This document shows, piece after piece, positions 1 through 9,771 of a stretch of DNA of 31,326 bases. Every line of letters begins with the position of its first letter. The stretch's first letter is position 1. The position numbers and the translations under genes were made by a program. The stretch is from DASZYF01 sp035545535 (GTDB lineage: Bacteria > Actinomycetota > Actinomycetes > Mycobacteriales > CAJCIY01): NCBI GenBank assembly GCA_035545535.1, contig DASZYF010000006.1, forward strand, positions 1 through 31,326. The letters run 5' to 3'. The notes under the pieces were generated by a model, which worked only from the letters and a program-made list of their open reading frames with translations, had not been told where the DNA came from and made no database searches.

Positions 1-514
1 TGAGCACCACGCTGCTCGCGGTGAGGACGATCCCGACCGGGCCGGGGTGAGCCTGGTGGCCGGCCGCCAGGTCGTGGCTCGCCTCGGCGGCGACGGAGGG
101 CGCGAGCAGGAAGAACGACCCTGCGACGATGCGTCGGGCGCTTCGCTCGGCGTCCTCGGACAGGGTGCGGTTGCCGGTGAACCTCCAGATGACGACGACG
201 GACGCGAGTCCCTCGATGGCCGAGCCGAGCGCCCAGCCGACCAGGGCGATGGACGCGTCGTGGAGCCCGGCGACGAGGCCGAGCACGCCCTCGAGCGTCA
301 TCCACGCCAGTGACAGCCAGGCGAGCGCCCGCGCGAGCCGCGCGGCGGCCAGCCACCGACGGTCAGTGCGCTCCGCAGTGGACGGGCAACAACCGTCGTG
401 CTCCACGGCCACGGGCACCGGAGGTGCGGAGCAGCAGCTGTCCCCGATGACGACGATCGGCCGGCCGGCGGGCCGGAGCGACAGGGTCGGCGCGGCGCGC
501 CGGTCGACGTCCAT
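1..514 (-). CDS. CDF-type cation transporter (partial, C-terminus outside window)
   Basis: The reading frame starts at an ATG (514-512) that overlaps the stop of the upstream metal sensor gene, so the two are translationally coupled, and runs off the left edge without a stop (about 171 codons visible). Two Cys pairs lie in the hydrophilic N-terminus (DSCCSAPP, EHDGCCPS). At least three or four hydrophobic segments follow, including LAWLSLAWMTLEGVLGLVAG, ASIALVGWALGSAIEGLA and RRIVAGSFFLLAPSV. This resembles small cation-diffusion-facilitator relatives, which export divalent metals across the inner membrane. The usual metal-site aspartate of the G[FW]xLDSxIE motif is Gly here (GWALGSAIE). Pairing with a CmtR-like sensor suggests Cd/Pb/Zn export, but the substrate is inferred from context. 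Confidence 0.75.
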   Translation of the reverse strand, partial: MDVDRRAAPTLSLRPAGRPIVVIGDSCCSAPPVPVAVEHDGCCPSTAERTDRRWLAAARLARALAWLSLAWMTLEGVLGLVAGLHDASIALVGWALGSAIEGLASVVVIWRFTGNRTLSEDAERSARRIVAGSFFLLAPSVAAEASHDLAAGHQAHPGPVGIVLTASSVVL

Positions 515-858
515 CAGCAGCAGCCGTCCCGGCCGCGGGACGAGCCGGCCATGGGGTCGACGGCGAGCACCACGCCGAGCAGGTCGCCGAGCGCGTGCGC
601 GAGGCGGGCGTCCGCCAGCTCGTAGCGCACCCGCCGGCCCTGCGGCACCGCCACGACCAGGCCGCATCCGCGCAGGCAGGCGAGGTGGTTGGACACCGTC
701 TGGCGGGACACGTCGAGCAGGTCGGCGAGATCCGCCGGGAAGGCGGGGGCCTCCCGCAGGGCAAGCAGGATCCGGGCCCGCGTGCGGTCGGACAGCGCGT
801 GTCCGAACCGGGCGAGCACGTCCTCATGCAGTGCGACATCCACCACCGGACGGTACAT
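514..858 (-). CDS. ArsR/SmtB-family metal sensor, CmtR-like
   Basis: A 114-residue winged-helix repressor. It has the ArsR helix-turn-helix (LADLLDVSRQTVSNHLACLR, residues 45-64) and a close match to the M. tuberculosis CmtR pattern NHLxCLRGCGLV. In CmtR the two Cys of that pattern bind Cd(II)/Pb(II); here they are C61 and C65, and the protein ends in Cys-Cys (C113, C114), which could replace the C-terminal Cys ligand. It probably represses itself and the downstream cation transporter, whose ATG overlaps this stop. The ATG at 858 has no Shine-Dalgarno sequence in front of it, so translation may be leaderless, or may begin at one of the GTG codons five and six codons in (VVDV). A long dyad covers the start and upstream DNA. 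Confidence 0.88.
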   Translation of the reverse strand: MYRPVVDVALHEDVLARFGHALSDRTRARILLALREAPAFPADLADLLDVSRQTVSNHLACLRGCGLVVAVPQGRRVRYELADARLAHALGDLLGVVLAVDPMAGSSRGRDGCC

Positions 859-904
859 CGATCGATGGATTCAGCGAAACCTGCATCCATGTCGCGATGT
901 ACCG
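851..904. promoter_or_regulatory. 54-bp imperfect dyad over the metal-sensor start, candidate operator
   Basis: Two 20-bp arms (851-870 and 885-904) are inverted copies matching at 16 of 20 positions around a 14-bp spacer. The left arm also holds a perfect 12-bp palindrome, CATCGATCGATG (856-867), which includes the sensor's start codon. ArsR-family repressors usually bind dyads overlapping the promoter of their own operon, so this is the best operator candidate. No clear -10/-35 can be assigned. Confidence 0.5.
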
Positions 905-967
905 AGCGCCGGTCGCCCGAGGGCGCCATGCCGATGGCGGGTGCGGGCTTCCCAAGCCATCACGAGG

Positions 968-989
968 GTGGACACGAGGGGAATCGAAC
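968..989 (-). repeat. Detached copy of the tRNA-Ala 3' end (candidate att site)
   Basis: This 22-bp stretch matches 2429-2450, the 3' end of tRNA-Ala (acceptor and T-arm) plus one flanking base, at 21 of 22 positions (c973 versus g2434). The match stops abruptly beyond 989. It lies on the same strand as the tRNA and downstream of its 3' end. That is the geometry left when a tyrosine-recombinase element integrates into a tRNA 3' end: the intact gene is restored on one side and a fragment remains on the other. No other tRNA arms follow, so it is not a functional tRNA. Confidence 0.65.
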
Positions 990-1162
990 ATCCCATCGGC
1001 AACCGACCTCCCCTATTTCCAGGGGCTTCTGGGTGCTACGTCGTATACAACTACGCCTTCTTGTGCTTGAGCATGTCGCCCCGTTCGCCCCGTTCGCCTC
1101 GTCCGCTTGCGAACCGGGTTAGCGGTCGCTATCGGGCTACGGGAGTGAAGCTCGGGTGCGCT

Positions 1163-1534
1163 TCACTGCTGCTCGTCCGCTGGACAGACCTCGAACCAGT
1201 CGTAGTGTTTGTTGAAGATGACGGCGAACCTATCAAGGAAGCCCTCGGTGCCCAGGATCCCCTGGAACGCCATCTGGAACTGTGGGTCCTTGATGAACGC
1301 GACACGCGCGGTCCACGCGAGGGATGGGTCCCGCAGCAAGCAGAGGTCGACGATCTCGAACTGGACGTACCGGGTCTTGCCGAGCAGTGCGATCTCGCCC
1401 GTCTCTGCGCCCGTGTTGCCGATGCGGATACCGAGTGCGTCTGCTGCACCACGATCGAAGACCGTTAGCGGGGACCCTGTGTCAATCAACGCCCGCGTCG
1501 CCCATTCCCCGTTCGGTGGGGAAGAGAGACTCAC
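1163..1534 (-). CDS. Retropepsin-like aspartic protease domain protein
   Basis: The 123-residue frame from the GTG at 1534 has the pepsin-family active-site motif ALIDTGSPLTVF near its N-terminus and the hydrophobic-hydrophobic-Gly element FQGILG near residue 92. This is the layout of a single retropepsin-fold monomer that would act as a dimer. Bacterial members are thought to be cytosolic proteases, but substrates are mostly unknown. The frame stays open upstream of 1534 and encodes family-like sequence (HRFPYREE then QLRPTIDV) up to the end of the DUF5678-like gene, yet holds no ATG, GTG or TTG there. The true start may be a rare codon such as CTG (1552) or ATC (1600). It forms an operon with the upstream gene. 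Confidence 0.65.
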   Translation of the reverse strand: MSLSSPPNGEWATRALIDTGSPLTVFDRGAADALGIRIGNTGAETGEIALLGKTRYVQFEIVDLCLLRDPSLAWTARVAFIKDPQFQMAFQGILGTEGFLDRFAVIFNKHYDWFEVCPADEQQ

Positions 1535-1605
1535 GTCGATGGTTGGCCGCAGCTGCGGAGGCGTGCCCTCCTCCCGGTAGGGGAAGCGGTGCCTTGGGAT
1601 GTCGC

Positions 1606-1875
1606 CTACCCCACGCCGATCATGATCGTCTCGCTGGGCGGCGTGACGTACTGCGCGACGGCGCCACGGCCGGCGTCTCCGAGCTTCCGAAGCTCCGGTA
1701 CAAGATCACGAGAGTTGTGCGCCGCCGCAACGACCTTGCCGTCCTTGATCGCAACCCAGCAGCCCACCCACTGGTCCAGGTCTGGCAAGCGGCGCTCGGG
1801 CTGCATCTTTTCGATCGCGCCCATATCACGACGGTACCGGCGGAGATGCGCGACACGCCGGAGGAAGGTCAACAT
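1606..1875 (-). CDS. DUF5678-like small protein
   Basis: An 89-residue protein. The start at 1875 is chosen because AGGAAGGA sits 6 nt upstream of the ATG; longer frames to 1965 lack such a site. The N-terminal 30 residues are very basic (LRRVAHLRRYRR). The core DQWVGCWVAIKDGKVVAAA, then DLVPELRKLG and a PPSET tail, fits the short DUF5678 pattern (W-V-A-x-x-D-G-x-V-V) known from small bacterial proteins of unknown function. Its stop lies just before the retropepsin-like coding region, and from memory DUF5678 and retropepsin genes often occur together. Function unknown; it could be a partner or substrate of the protease. Confidence 0.65.
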   Translation of the reverse strand: MLTFLRRVAHLRRYRRDMGAIEKMQPERRLPDLDQWVGCWVAIKDGKVVAAAHNSRDLVPELRKLGDAGRGAVAQYVTPPSETIMIGVG

Positions 1876-1898
1876 CGCTATCCTTCCTCGATGCCTAG

Positions 1899-1923
1899 TG
1901 CGTGATGTGATTCGCATTACGCA
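1899..1923. promoter_or_regulatory. 25-bp imperfect palindrome between divergent genes, candidate operator
   Basis: TGCGTGATG (1899-1907) and CATTACGCA (1915-1923) are inverted copies with one mismatch and a 7-bp spacer. The site lies in the 65-bp gap between the DUF5678-like gene (minus) and the winged-helix gene (plus). That is a natural place for the winged-helix protein to control both directions. Confidence 0.45.
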
Positions 1924-1940
1924 GAACACGAGAGTAGTCC

Positions 1941-2279
1941 ATGCCGACGCCGACGCAGCGCGCAACCCGCGACATCTCAGCCCTCGTGATGGGCAACGAG
2001 AAGCTCGCCGAGGTCGTCCTCGCGCTGGTTGCGGAGAACGGCAGCGCGACGGCCCAGCAGATCGCCGTGCGGCTGACCGTCAACCATGACCTTGCCCGTT
2101 CTCCTCTGCAAAAGCTGGTCCGCGCCGGTGTCCTCACCGAGTTGCCTCGCCGGGGCGGACCCCGGAGCGAGCTCTTCTACGAGGTGATCGACTCACCTCT
2201 CTGGCGGGCCCTCGTCGCACTTGCCGTGGCAGTCCAAGGACACGCAGCGTCGCGCGTGAGCCCGGCCGGCACACCGTAG
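1941..2279 (+). CDS. Winged-helix DNA-binding protein
   Basis: A 112-residue protein with a predicted helix-turn-helix at about residues 20-65: LAEVVLALVAENGSATAQQI, then LTVNHDLARSPLQKLVRAGV and a wing-like strand at LPRRGGPRSELFYEV. This matches MarR/ArsR-type folds in which a spacer helix precedes the recognition helix. No metal ligands or ligand-binding domain are visible. It is divergently oriented to the DUF5678-retropepsin pair and separated from it by a palindrome, so local regulation is the simplest reading. The ATG at 1941 has only a weak ribosome-binding site. It may be the regulator of a small mobile cassette; the exact family is not assigned. Confidence 0.65.
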   Translation: MPTPTQRATRDISALVMGNEKLAEVVLALVAENGSATAQQIAVRLTVNHDLARSPLQKLVRAGVLTELPRRGGPRSELFYEVIDSPLWRALVALAVAVQGHAASRVSPAGTP

Positions 2280-2429
2280 GACTTCGCACACAGCGCGATG
2301 TGGGCCTGTGGACGCAACACAGACAACTACCTGTCGGCAAGACGGCGCAGCGCCTGAACGGTCAAGGGGTGGCCCGAACCTCTGTCTCGCTCGATGAGCA
2401 GATCCGACGCCAAACGGGCTCGGATTGAG

Positions 2430-2502
2430 TGGAGACGAGGGGAATCGAACCCCTAACCCCCGCCTTGCAAAGGCGGTGCTCTGCCAATTGAGCTACGTCC
2501 CC
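2430..2502 (-). tRNA. tRNA-Ala (anticodon TGC)
   Basis: A full cloverleaf is readable: acceptor GGGGACG pairs with CGTCTCC, the D-arm is GCTC/GAGC, the anticodon arm CCGCC-TTTGCAA-GGCGG gives TGC, and the T-arm is AGGGG-TTCGATT-CCCCT. The discriminator is A and CCA is not encoded. It follows tRNA-Ile and the DLW-39 gene downstream of gyrA, as in many actinobacteria. Its 3' end is duplicated at 968-989. Confidence 0.97.
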
Positions 2503-2530
2503 GAAGGGTTGTGCTGATCGGGCGGTACGA

Positions 2531-2656
2531 CTACTTCAGGTCGGGCTGACCGGCAGTCGCCTGCTCCCACAGGTTGGGCTGCGCGGCCTTGCGCTTCTTC
2601 GCGGCGACGGCGGCGGTGACGGCCGCGCCGATCAGCAGGACGAGCTTCCGCTTCAT
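2531..2656 (-). CDS. DLW-39 family protein
   Basis: A 41-residue protein: a hydrophobic N-terminal segment (KLVLLIGAAVTAAVAAKK) and a short polar tail with NLWEQAT, close to the DLW-x-EAT signature that names the DLW-39 family. The ribosome-binding site GGGAGGT lies 6 nt before the ATG. It sits between tRNA-Ile and tRNA-Ala in the gyrA downstream region, where this family typically occurs in actinobacteria. Its function is unknown; one membrane anchor is likely. Confidence 0.85.
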   Translation of the reverse strand: MKRKLVLLIGAAVTAAVAAKKRKAAQPNLWEQATAGQPDLK

Positions 2657-2681
2657 GGCTGACCTCCCGGTGGAGCGGCGG

Positions 2682-2755
2682 TGGACCTAGGAGGACTTGA
2701 ACCTCCGACCTCTTCCTTATCAGGGAAGCGCTCTAACCGACTGAGCTATAGGTCC
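2682..2755 (-). tRNA. tRNA-Ile (anticodon GAT)
   Basis: The cloverleaf is clear: acceptor GGACCTA pairs with TAGGTCC, and the anticodon loop CTGATAA gives GAT between TTCCC and GGGAA-type stems. The T-arm contains GGAGG-TTCAAGT-CCTCC. The discriminator is A and CCA is not encoded. It lies downstream of gyrA-DUF3566, the classical actinobacterial ileT position. Confidence 0.97.
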
Positions 2756-2799
2756 GGGCGGTGGTGCAGCGGTCAAGGTTACTGCCTTGCCGCGGGGCC

Positions 2800-3537
2800 T
2801 CAATCCGGTTCGGTCAGGGTGACCTCGATGCCCCCGACGAAGGAGGCGCAGAGGTTGTAGAGGAAGGCGCCGAGCGTGGCGAGCGCGGTGAGGAGCAGCG
2901 CGTTGACCGCCAGCACGATCGCGGAGCCACCGATCACGACGGTCCCCGAGAACGAGTGCGACGAGGAGCTGCTCGACGTGCCCGGGCCCGCGTCGGTGAC
3001 CGTGTCGAGGAACTTCGAGAGGGAGTCGAACACCCCCAGGGCCGACAGGACGCCGTAGATGATCGCCACCGCGACCACGCCGACGACGAGCAGGCAGACC
3101 GAGTAGACGAGCGAGAGCTTCAGCACCGACCAGGGGTCGACCGTGCGGATGACCAGGCGGGCCCGGCGCGGGCCGATCCCGGTCCGGGGGGCACCGACCG
3201 GCCGGGCCGGCGCGGGCGGTGCTGCGGGCCGCGGGCCCGGGGACGGCTCCCGCACGGGCGGGGCGCCGGCGCCCGGGGTGATGGTCGGTGGTGCGACCCG
3301 GCCGGTCCAGCCGACCGACGGCGGGATGCTGCCGCTGCGCCCCTCGCCGGGCAGGACGGTGCCGGACGGGCGGGGCGGCCCCTGCCCCGGGGTCGGGGTG
3401 GGCCGGCTGATCGGCGAGCCGTCAAGCGTGCGCTCGCCGGCGCTCGGGCTGGGTGCGCCCACCGGGCGCTCCCCGGTCCCCGACGGCTCACCGGGCGGGC
3501 GCCCCGGTGACGTCGGAGGGCCGGGGTAGGAGGTCAC
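2800..3537 (-). CDS. DUF3566 membrane protein
   Basis: A 245-residue protein. The first 125 or so residues are Pro/Gly/Ser-rich and probably disordered. Two long hydrophobic segments follow: SVCLLVVGVVAVAIIYGVL and, near the C-terminus, AIVLAVNALLLTALATLGAF. They are separated by a Ser-rich linker, as in DUF3566 (M. tuberculosis Rv0007 family), which is found directly after gyrA across actinobacteria. The GTG start (3537) overlaps the gyrA stop by 4 bp, so translation is coupled to gyrA. The family's function is not established; with a cytoplasmic proline-rich tail it may be a scaffold at the membrane. Confidence 0.9.
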   Translation of the reverse strand: MTSYPGPPTSPGRPPGEPSGTGERPVGAPSPSAGERTLDGSPISRPTPTPGQGPPRPSGTVLPGEGRSGSIPPSVGWTGRVAPPTITPGAGAPPVREPSPGPRPAAPPAPARPVGAPRTGIGPRRARLVIRTVDPWSVLKLSLVYSVCLLVVGVVAVAIIYGVLSALGVFDSLSKFLDTVTDAGPGTSSSSSSHSFSGTVVIGGSAIVLAVNALLLTALATLGAFLYNLCASFVGGIEVTLTEPD

Positions 3538-6059
3538 TCCTGCTCCTCGCCCGCGTCCGCCGCGATGTCTTCGTCCTCACGGTCGGCGTTCTTGGCCAGC
3601 GCCACGACCGTGACCCCGTCCGGGACCGAGATGAGTCTGACACCCATCGTCTGCCGCCCCGCGGGCCGCAGCTCCTTGGCCGAGACCGTGATGCGGATGA
3701 CGCCGCCGTTCGAGGTGATCGCGAAGACCTGGTCCCCGTTCGCGACCGCCAGCGCCCCGATGAGCCCACCGCGGGTCGAGACGACGCGGTGGGTGAGCAC
3801 ACCCTTGCCGCCGCGTCCTTGCAGCGGGTAGTCCGCCACCTTCGTGCGCTTGGCGTAGCCGCCTTCGGTCGCGGTCATGATCGTGACCTCGGGGTCGCTG
3901 ACGACCACCATCGCGAGCAGCTCGTCCTCGGCCCCGAAGCGCATGCCGATGACACCGCTGGTGGCCCGTCCCATCGGGCGCAGCTGCTCGTCGTCGGCGG
4001 TGAAGCGGATCGACTGCGCCCGCCGCGACACCAGCAGCAGGTCGTCGGTCGCCTTCACCAACGCGGCGCTGAGCAGCTCGTCGTCCTCGCGCAGGTTGAT
4101 GGCGACGATGCCGCCGCTGCGGTTGGAGTCGAACTCGGTGAGCGCGGTCTTCTTCGTGAGACCGCGCTTGGTCGCGAGCACCAGGTACGGCGCGACTGCG
4201 TAGTCCTTGATCGCGATGACCTCGGCGATGTGCTCGTCGGGCTGGAAGGCGAGGATGTTCGCGACGTGCTGGCCCTTCGCGGCCCGGTTCTGCTCGGGCA
4301 GCTCGTGCGCGCGGCAGCGGTACACGCGGCCCTTGTTCGTGAAGAACAGCAACCAGTGGTGCGTCGTCGTCACGAAGAAGTGGTCGACGATGTCGTCCTC
4401 GCGCAGCGCGGCGCCCTGCACGCCCTTGCCGCCGCGCTTCTGCGCGCGGTACAGGTCGGTCTTGGTGCGCTTGCCGTAGCCGCCGCGGGTGACGGTGACG
4501 ACGACGTCTTCCTGAGCGATGAGGTCCTCGAGCGAGTAGTCGCCCTCGGCCGCGACGATGAGCGTGCGGCGGTCGTCACCGAAGCGTTCGACGAGCTCGG
4601 CCAGCTCCTCGCTGACGATGAGCCGCTGCCGGTCGGGCTTGGCCAGGATGTCCTGGTAGTCGGCGATCTCGGCCTCACGCTCGGCGAGCTCGTCGCGGAT
4701 CGACTGACGCTCCAGGGCGGCGAGCCGGCGCAGCTGCAGGTCGAGGATCGCGCGGGCCTGCACGTCGTCGATGTCGAGCAGCTGCATGAGGCCTTCGCGC
4801 GCGGCGTCGGCGGACTCGGCGGCGCGGATGAGCGCGATGACCTCGTCGAGCCGGTCGAGCGCCTTGGCGTAGCCACGCAGGATGTGGGCGCGCTCCTCGG
4901 CCTTGCGCAGGCGGTAGCGCGTGCGCCGGACGATGACGTCGAGCTGGTGGTCGACGTAGAGCTTGACCAGCTGGTCGAGGCGCAGCGTGCGCGGGACGCC
5001 GTCGACGATGGCGAGGTTGTTGACGCCGAACGTGTCCTGCAGCTGCGTGTGCTTGTACAGGTTGTTCAGCACGACCTTCGCGACGGCGTCGCGCTTCAGC
5101 TCGACGACGAGGCGCAGCGTGCGGCCGCTCGACTCGTCGCGGACGTCGGCGATGCCCTTGATGCGCGCGTCGTTGCCGCCGCTCGCGAGCTCGGCGATCT
5201 TCTCCGCGAGCGAGTCGGGGTTCACCTGGTACGGCAGCTCGGTGACGACGATCTGCTGCTGACCGCGCTTGCCCTCTTCGATCTCGCTGACCGCGCGCAT
5301 GCGCACGGAGCCGCGGCCGGTGCGGTAGGCGTCCTCGATGCCGTCGCGGCCGACGATGAGCGCGCCGGTCGGGAAGTCCGGGCCGGTGACCCGCTCCATG
5401 CACGCGGCGAGGAGCTGCTCCTCGGTGGCGTCGGGGTGCGCGAGGCACCACTGCACCGCCGCGCCGACCTCGCGCAGGTTGTGCGGCGCCATGTTCGTCG
5501 CCATGCCGACGGCGATGCCGCCGGAGCCGTTCACCAGCAGGTTGGGGAAGCGGCTGGGCAGGACGGTCGGCTCCATCTCCCGGCCGTCGTAGTTGGCCTG
5601 GAGGTCGACGGTCTCCTCGTCGATGTCGCGCAGCATCTCCATCGCGAGCGGCGCGAGCCGGCACTCCGTGTACCGCTCGGCGGCCGGCGGGTCGTTGCCC
5701 GGCGAGCCGAAGTTGCCGTTGCCGTCGACGAGCGGGTAGCGCAGCGACCAGTCCTGCGCGAGGCGGACCAGCGCGTCGTAGATGGCGGAGTTGCCGTGCG
5801 GGTGGAACGAACCCATGACGGCGCCGGTGACGCGCGCGCACTTGTTGTAACCGCGGTCCGGCCGGTAGCCGTTGTCGAACATCGAGTACAAGATCCGGCG
5901 GTGCACCGGCTTGAGCCCGTCGCGCACGTCGGGCAGTGCGCGGCCCACGATGACGCTCATCGCGTAGTCGAGGTAGCTGCGCTGCATCTCGACTTCGATG
6001 CCGACCGGTTCGATCCGGTCGCCCGCGTCCGGCGCGTCGGGGGGTGTTACGTCGACCAC
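3534..6059 (-). CDS. gyrA: DNA gyrase subunit A
   Basis: The 841-residue breakage-reunion subunit of DNA gyrase, which with GyrB introduces negative supercoils. The catalytic tyrosine is Y130 in AAERYTECRL. The fluoroquinolone-determining region reads GSFHPHGNSAIYDALVR (residues 83-99), with Ser91 and Asp95 at the usual resistance positions and Asn90 where most GyrAs have Asp. The GyrA-box needed for DNA wrapping is Q540-KRGGKG. An acidic tail ends the C-terminal beta-pinwheel. The GTG start follows a GAGAGAGGG ribosome-binding site. It lies 60 bp after gyrB and overlaps the DUF3566 gene, so the three genes are probably one transcript. Confidence 0.98.
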   Translation of the reverse strand: MVDVTPPDAPDAGDRIEPVGIEVEMQRSYLDYAMSVIVGRALPDVRDGLKPVHRRILYSMFDNGYRPDRGYNKCARVTGAVMGSFHPHGNSAIYDALVRLAQDWSLRYPLVDGNGNFGSPGNDPPAAERYTECRLAPLAMEMLRDIDEETVDLQANYDGREMEPTVLPSRFPNLLVNGSGGIAVGMATNMAPHNLREVGAAVQWCLAHPDATEEQLLAACMERVTGPDFPTGALIVGRDGIEDAYRTGRGSVRMRAVSEIEEGKRGQQQIVVTELPYQVNPDSLAEKIAELASGGNDARIKGIADVRDESSGRTLRLVVELKRDAVAKVVLNNLYKHTQLQDTFGVNNLAIVDGVPRTLRLDQLVKLYVDHQLDVIVRRTRYRLRKAEERAHILRGYAKALDRLDEVIALIRAAESADAAREGLMQLLDIDDVQARAILDLQLRRLAALERQSIRDELAEREAEIADYQDILAKPDRQRLIVSEELAELVERFGDDRRTLIVAAEGDYSLEDLIAQEDVVVTVTRGGYGKRTKTDLYRAQKRGGKGVQGAALREDDIVDHFFVTTTHHWLLFFTNKGRVYRCRAHELPEQNRAAKGQHVANILAFQPDEHIAEVIAIKDYAVAPYLVLATKRGLTKKTALTEFDSNRSGGIVAINLREDDELLSAALVKATDDLLLVSRRAQSIRFTADDEQLRPMGRATSGVIGMRFGAEDELLAMVVVSDPEVTIMTATEGGYAKRTKVADYPLQGRGGKGVLTHRVVSTRGGLIGALAVANGDQVFAITSNGGVIRITVSAKELRPAGRQTMGVRLISVPDGVTVVALAKNADREDEDIAADAGEEQE

Positions 6060-6119
6060 GAAGGCCCTCTCTCAGTCAGTGCGTGGAAGTCGGTGGGCGC
6101 GATCAGATGTCCCGGCCCG

Positions 6120-9566
<3,447 letters not shown>

Positions 9567-9624
9567 GAAGCCTCCGAACTCTGGGCACGACGGACCGAGG
9601 AGGACCATCGTGGGAAGGCTTTTC

Positions 9625-9692
9625 AGTCTACCTGCCAGGACCGACCCAGAAGCCCGTCCACACGCCCTGAAAGGGCCGCTGCCTTGTCCACA
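9625..9692 (-). promoter_or_regulatory. gyrB upstream region with DnaA boxes and possible -10
   Basis: A perfect DnaA box TTGTCCACA (9684-9692), inside the near-palindrome CCTTGTCCACAAGG, and a near-consensus CCGTCCACA (9654-9662) lie 30 bp apart in the same orientation. TAGACT on the minus strand (9630-9625) could be a -10 element for gyrB; the -35 is not convincing. DnaA binding here could couple gyrase expression to initiation. A 10-bp palindrome CCCACGTGGG is at 9711-9720. Confidence 0.4.
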
Positions 9693-9771
9693 AGGGCGGT
9701 CTTGACTCCCCCCACGTGGGCTGATAGTGCCGACGGCGCTCGGCGCGCTGAGCGCATCAGCCCCGGGAGGA

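Larger units (their letters stand above)
968..2450. mobile_element. Small tRNA-Ala-associated element or relic (no integrase)
   Basis: The segment is bounded by the 22-bp direct repeat formed by the tRNA-Ala 3' end. It carries three genes that do not belong to the conserved origin region: a retropepsin-like protease, a DUF5678-like protein and a winged-helix protein. In other actinobacterial origins as I know them, the tRNA-Ala near gyrA is not followed by this set. No integrase, transposase or inverted termini are visible. The options are therefore the remnant of a larger integrated element, a satellite mobilised in trans, or chance conservation of the tRNA end with cassette exchange. The noncoding parts 990-1162 and 2280-2428 show nothing recognisable. 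Confidence 0.5.

Noticed and set aside
968..1050. A second, degenerate tRNA gene
   Set aside because: Only the acceptor/T-arm end matches tRNA-Ala; no anticodon arm or D-arm can be found beyond position 989.
9567..9608. Alternative gyrB start at ATG 9608
   Set aside because: It lacks a good ribosome-binding site, while the GTG at 9566 has GGAGG at the right distance and gives the usual GyrB N-terminus.
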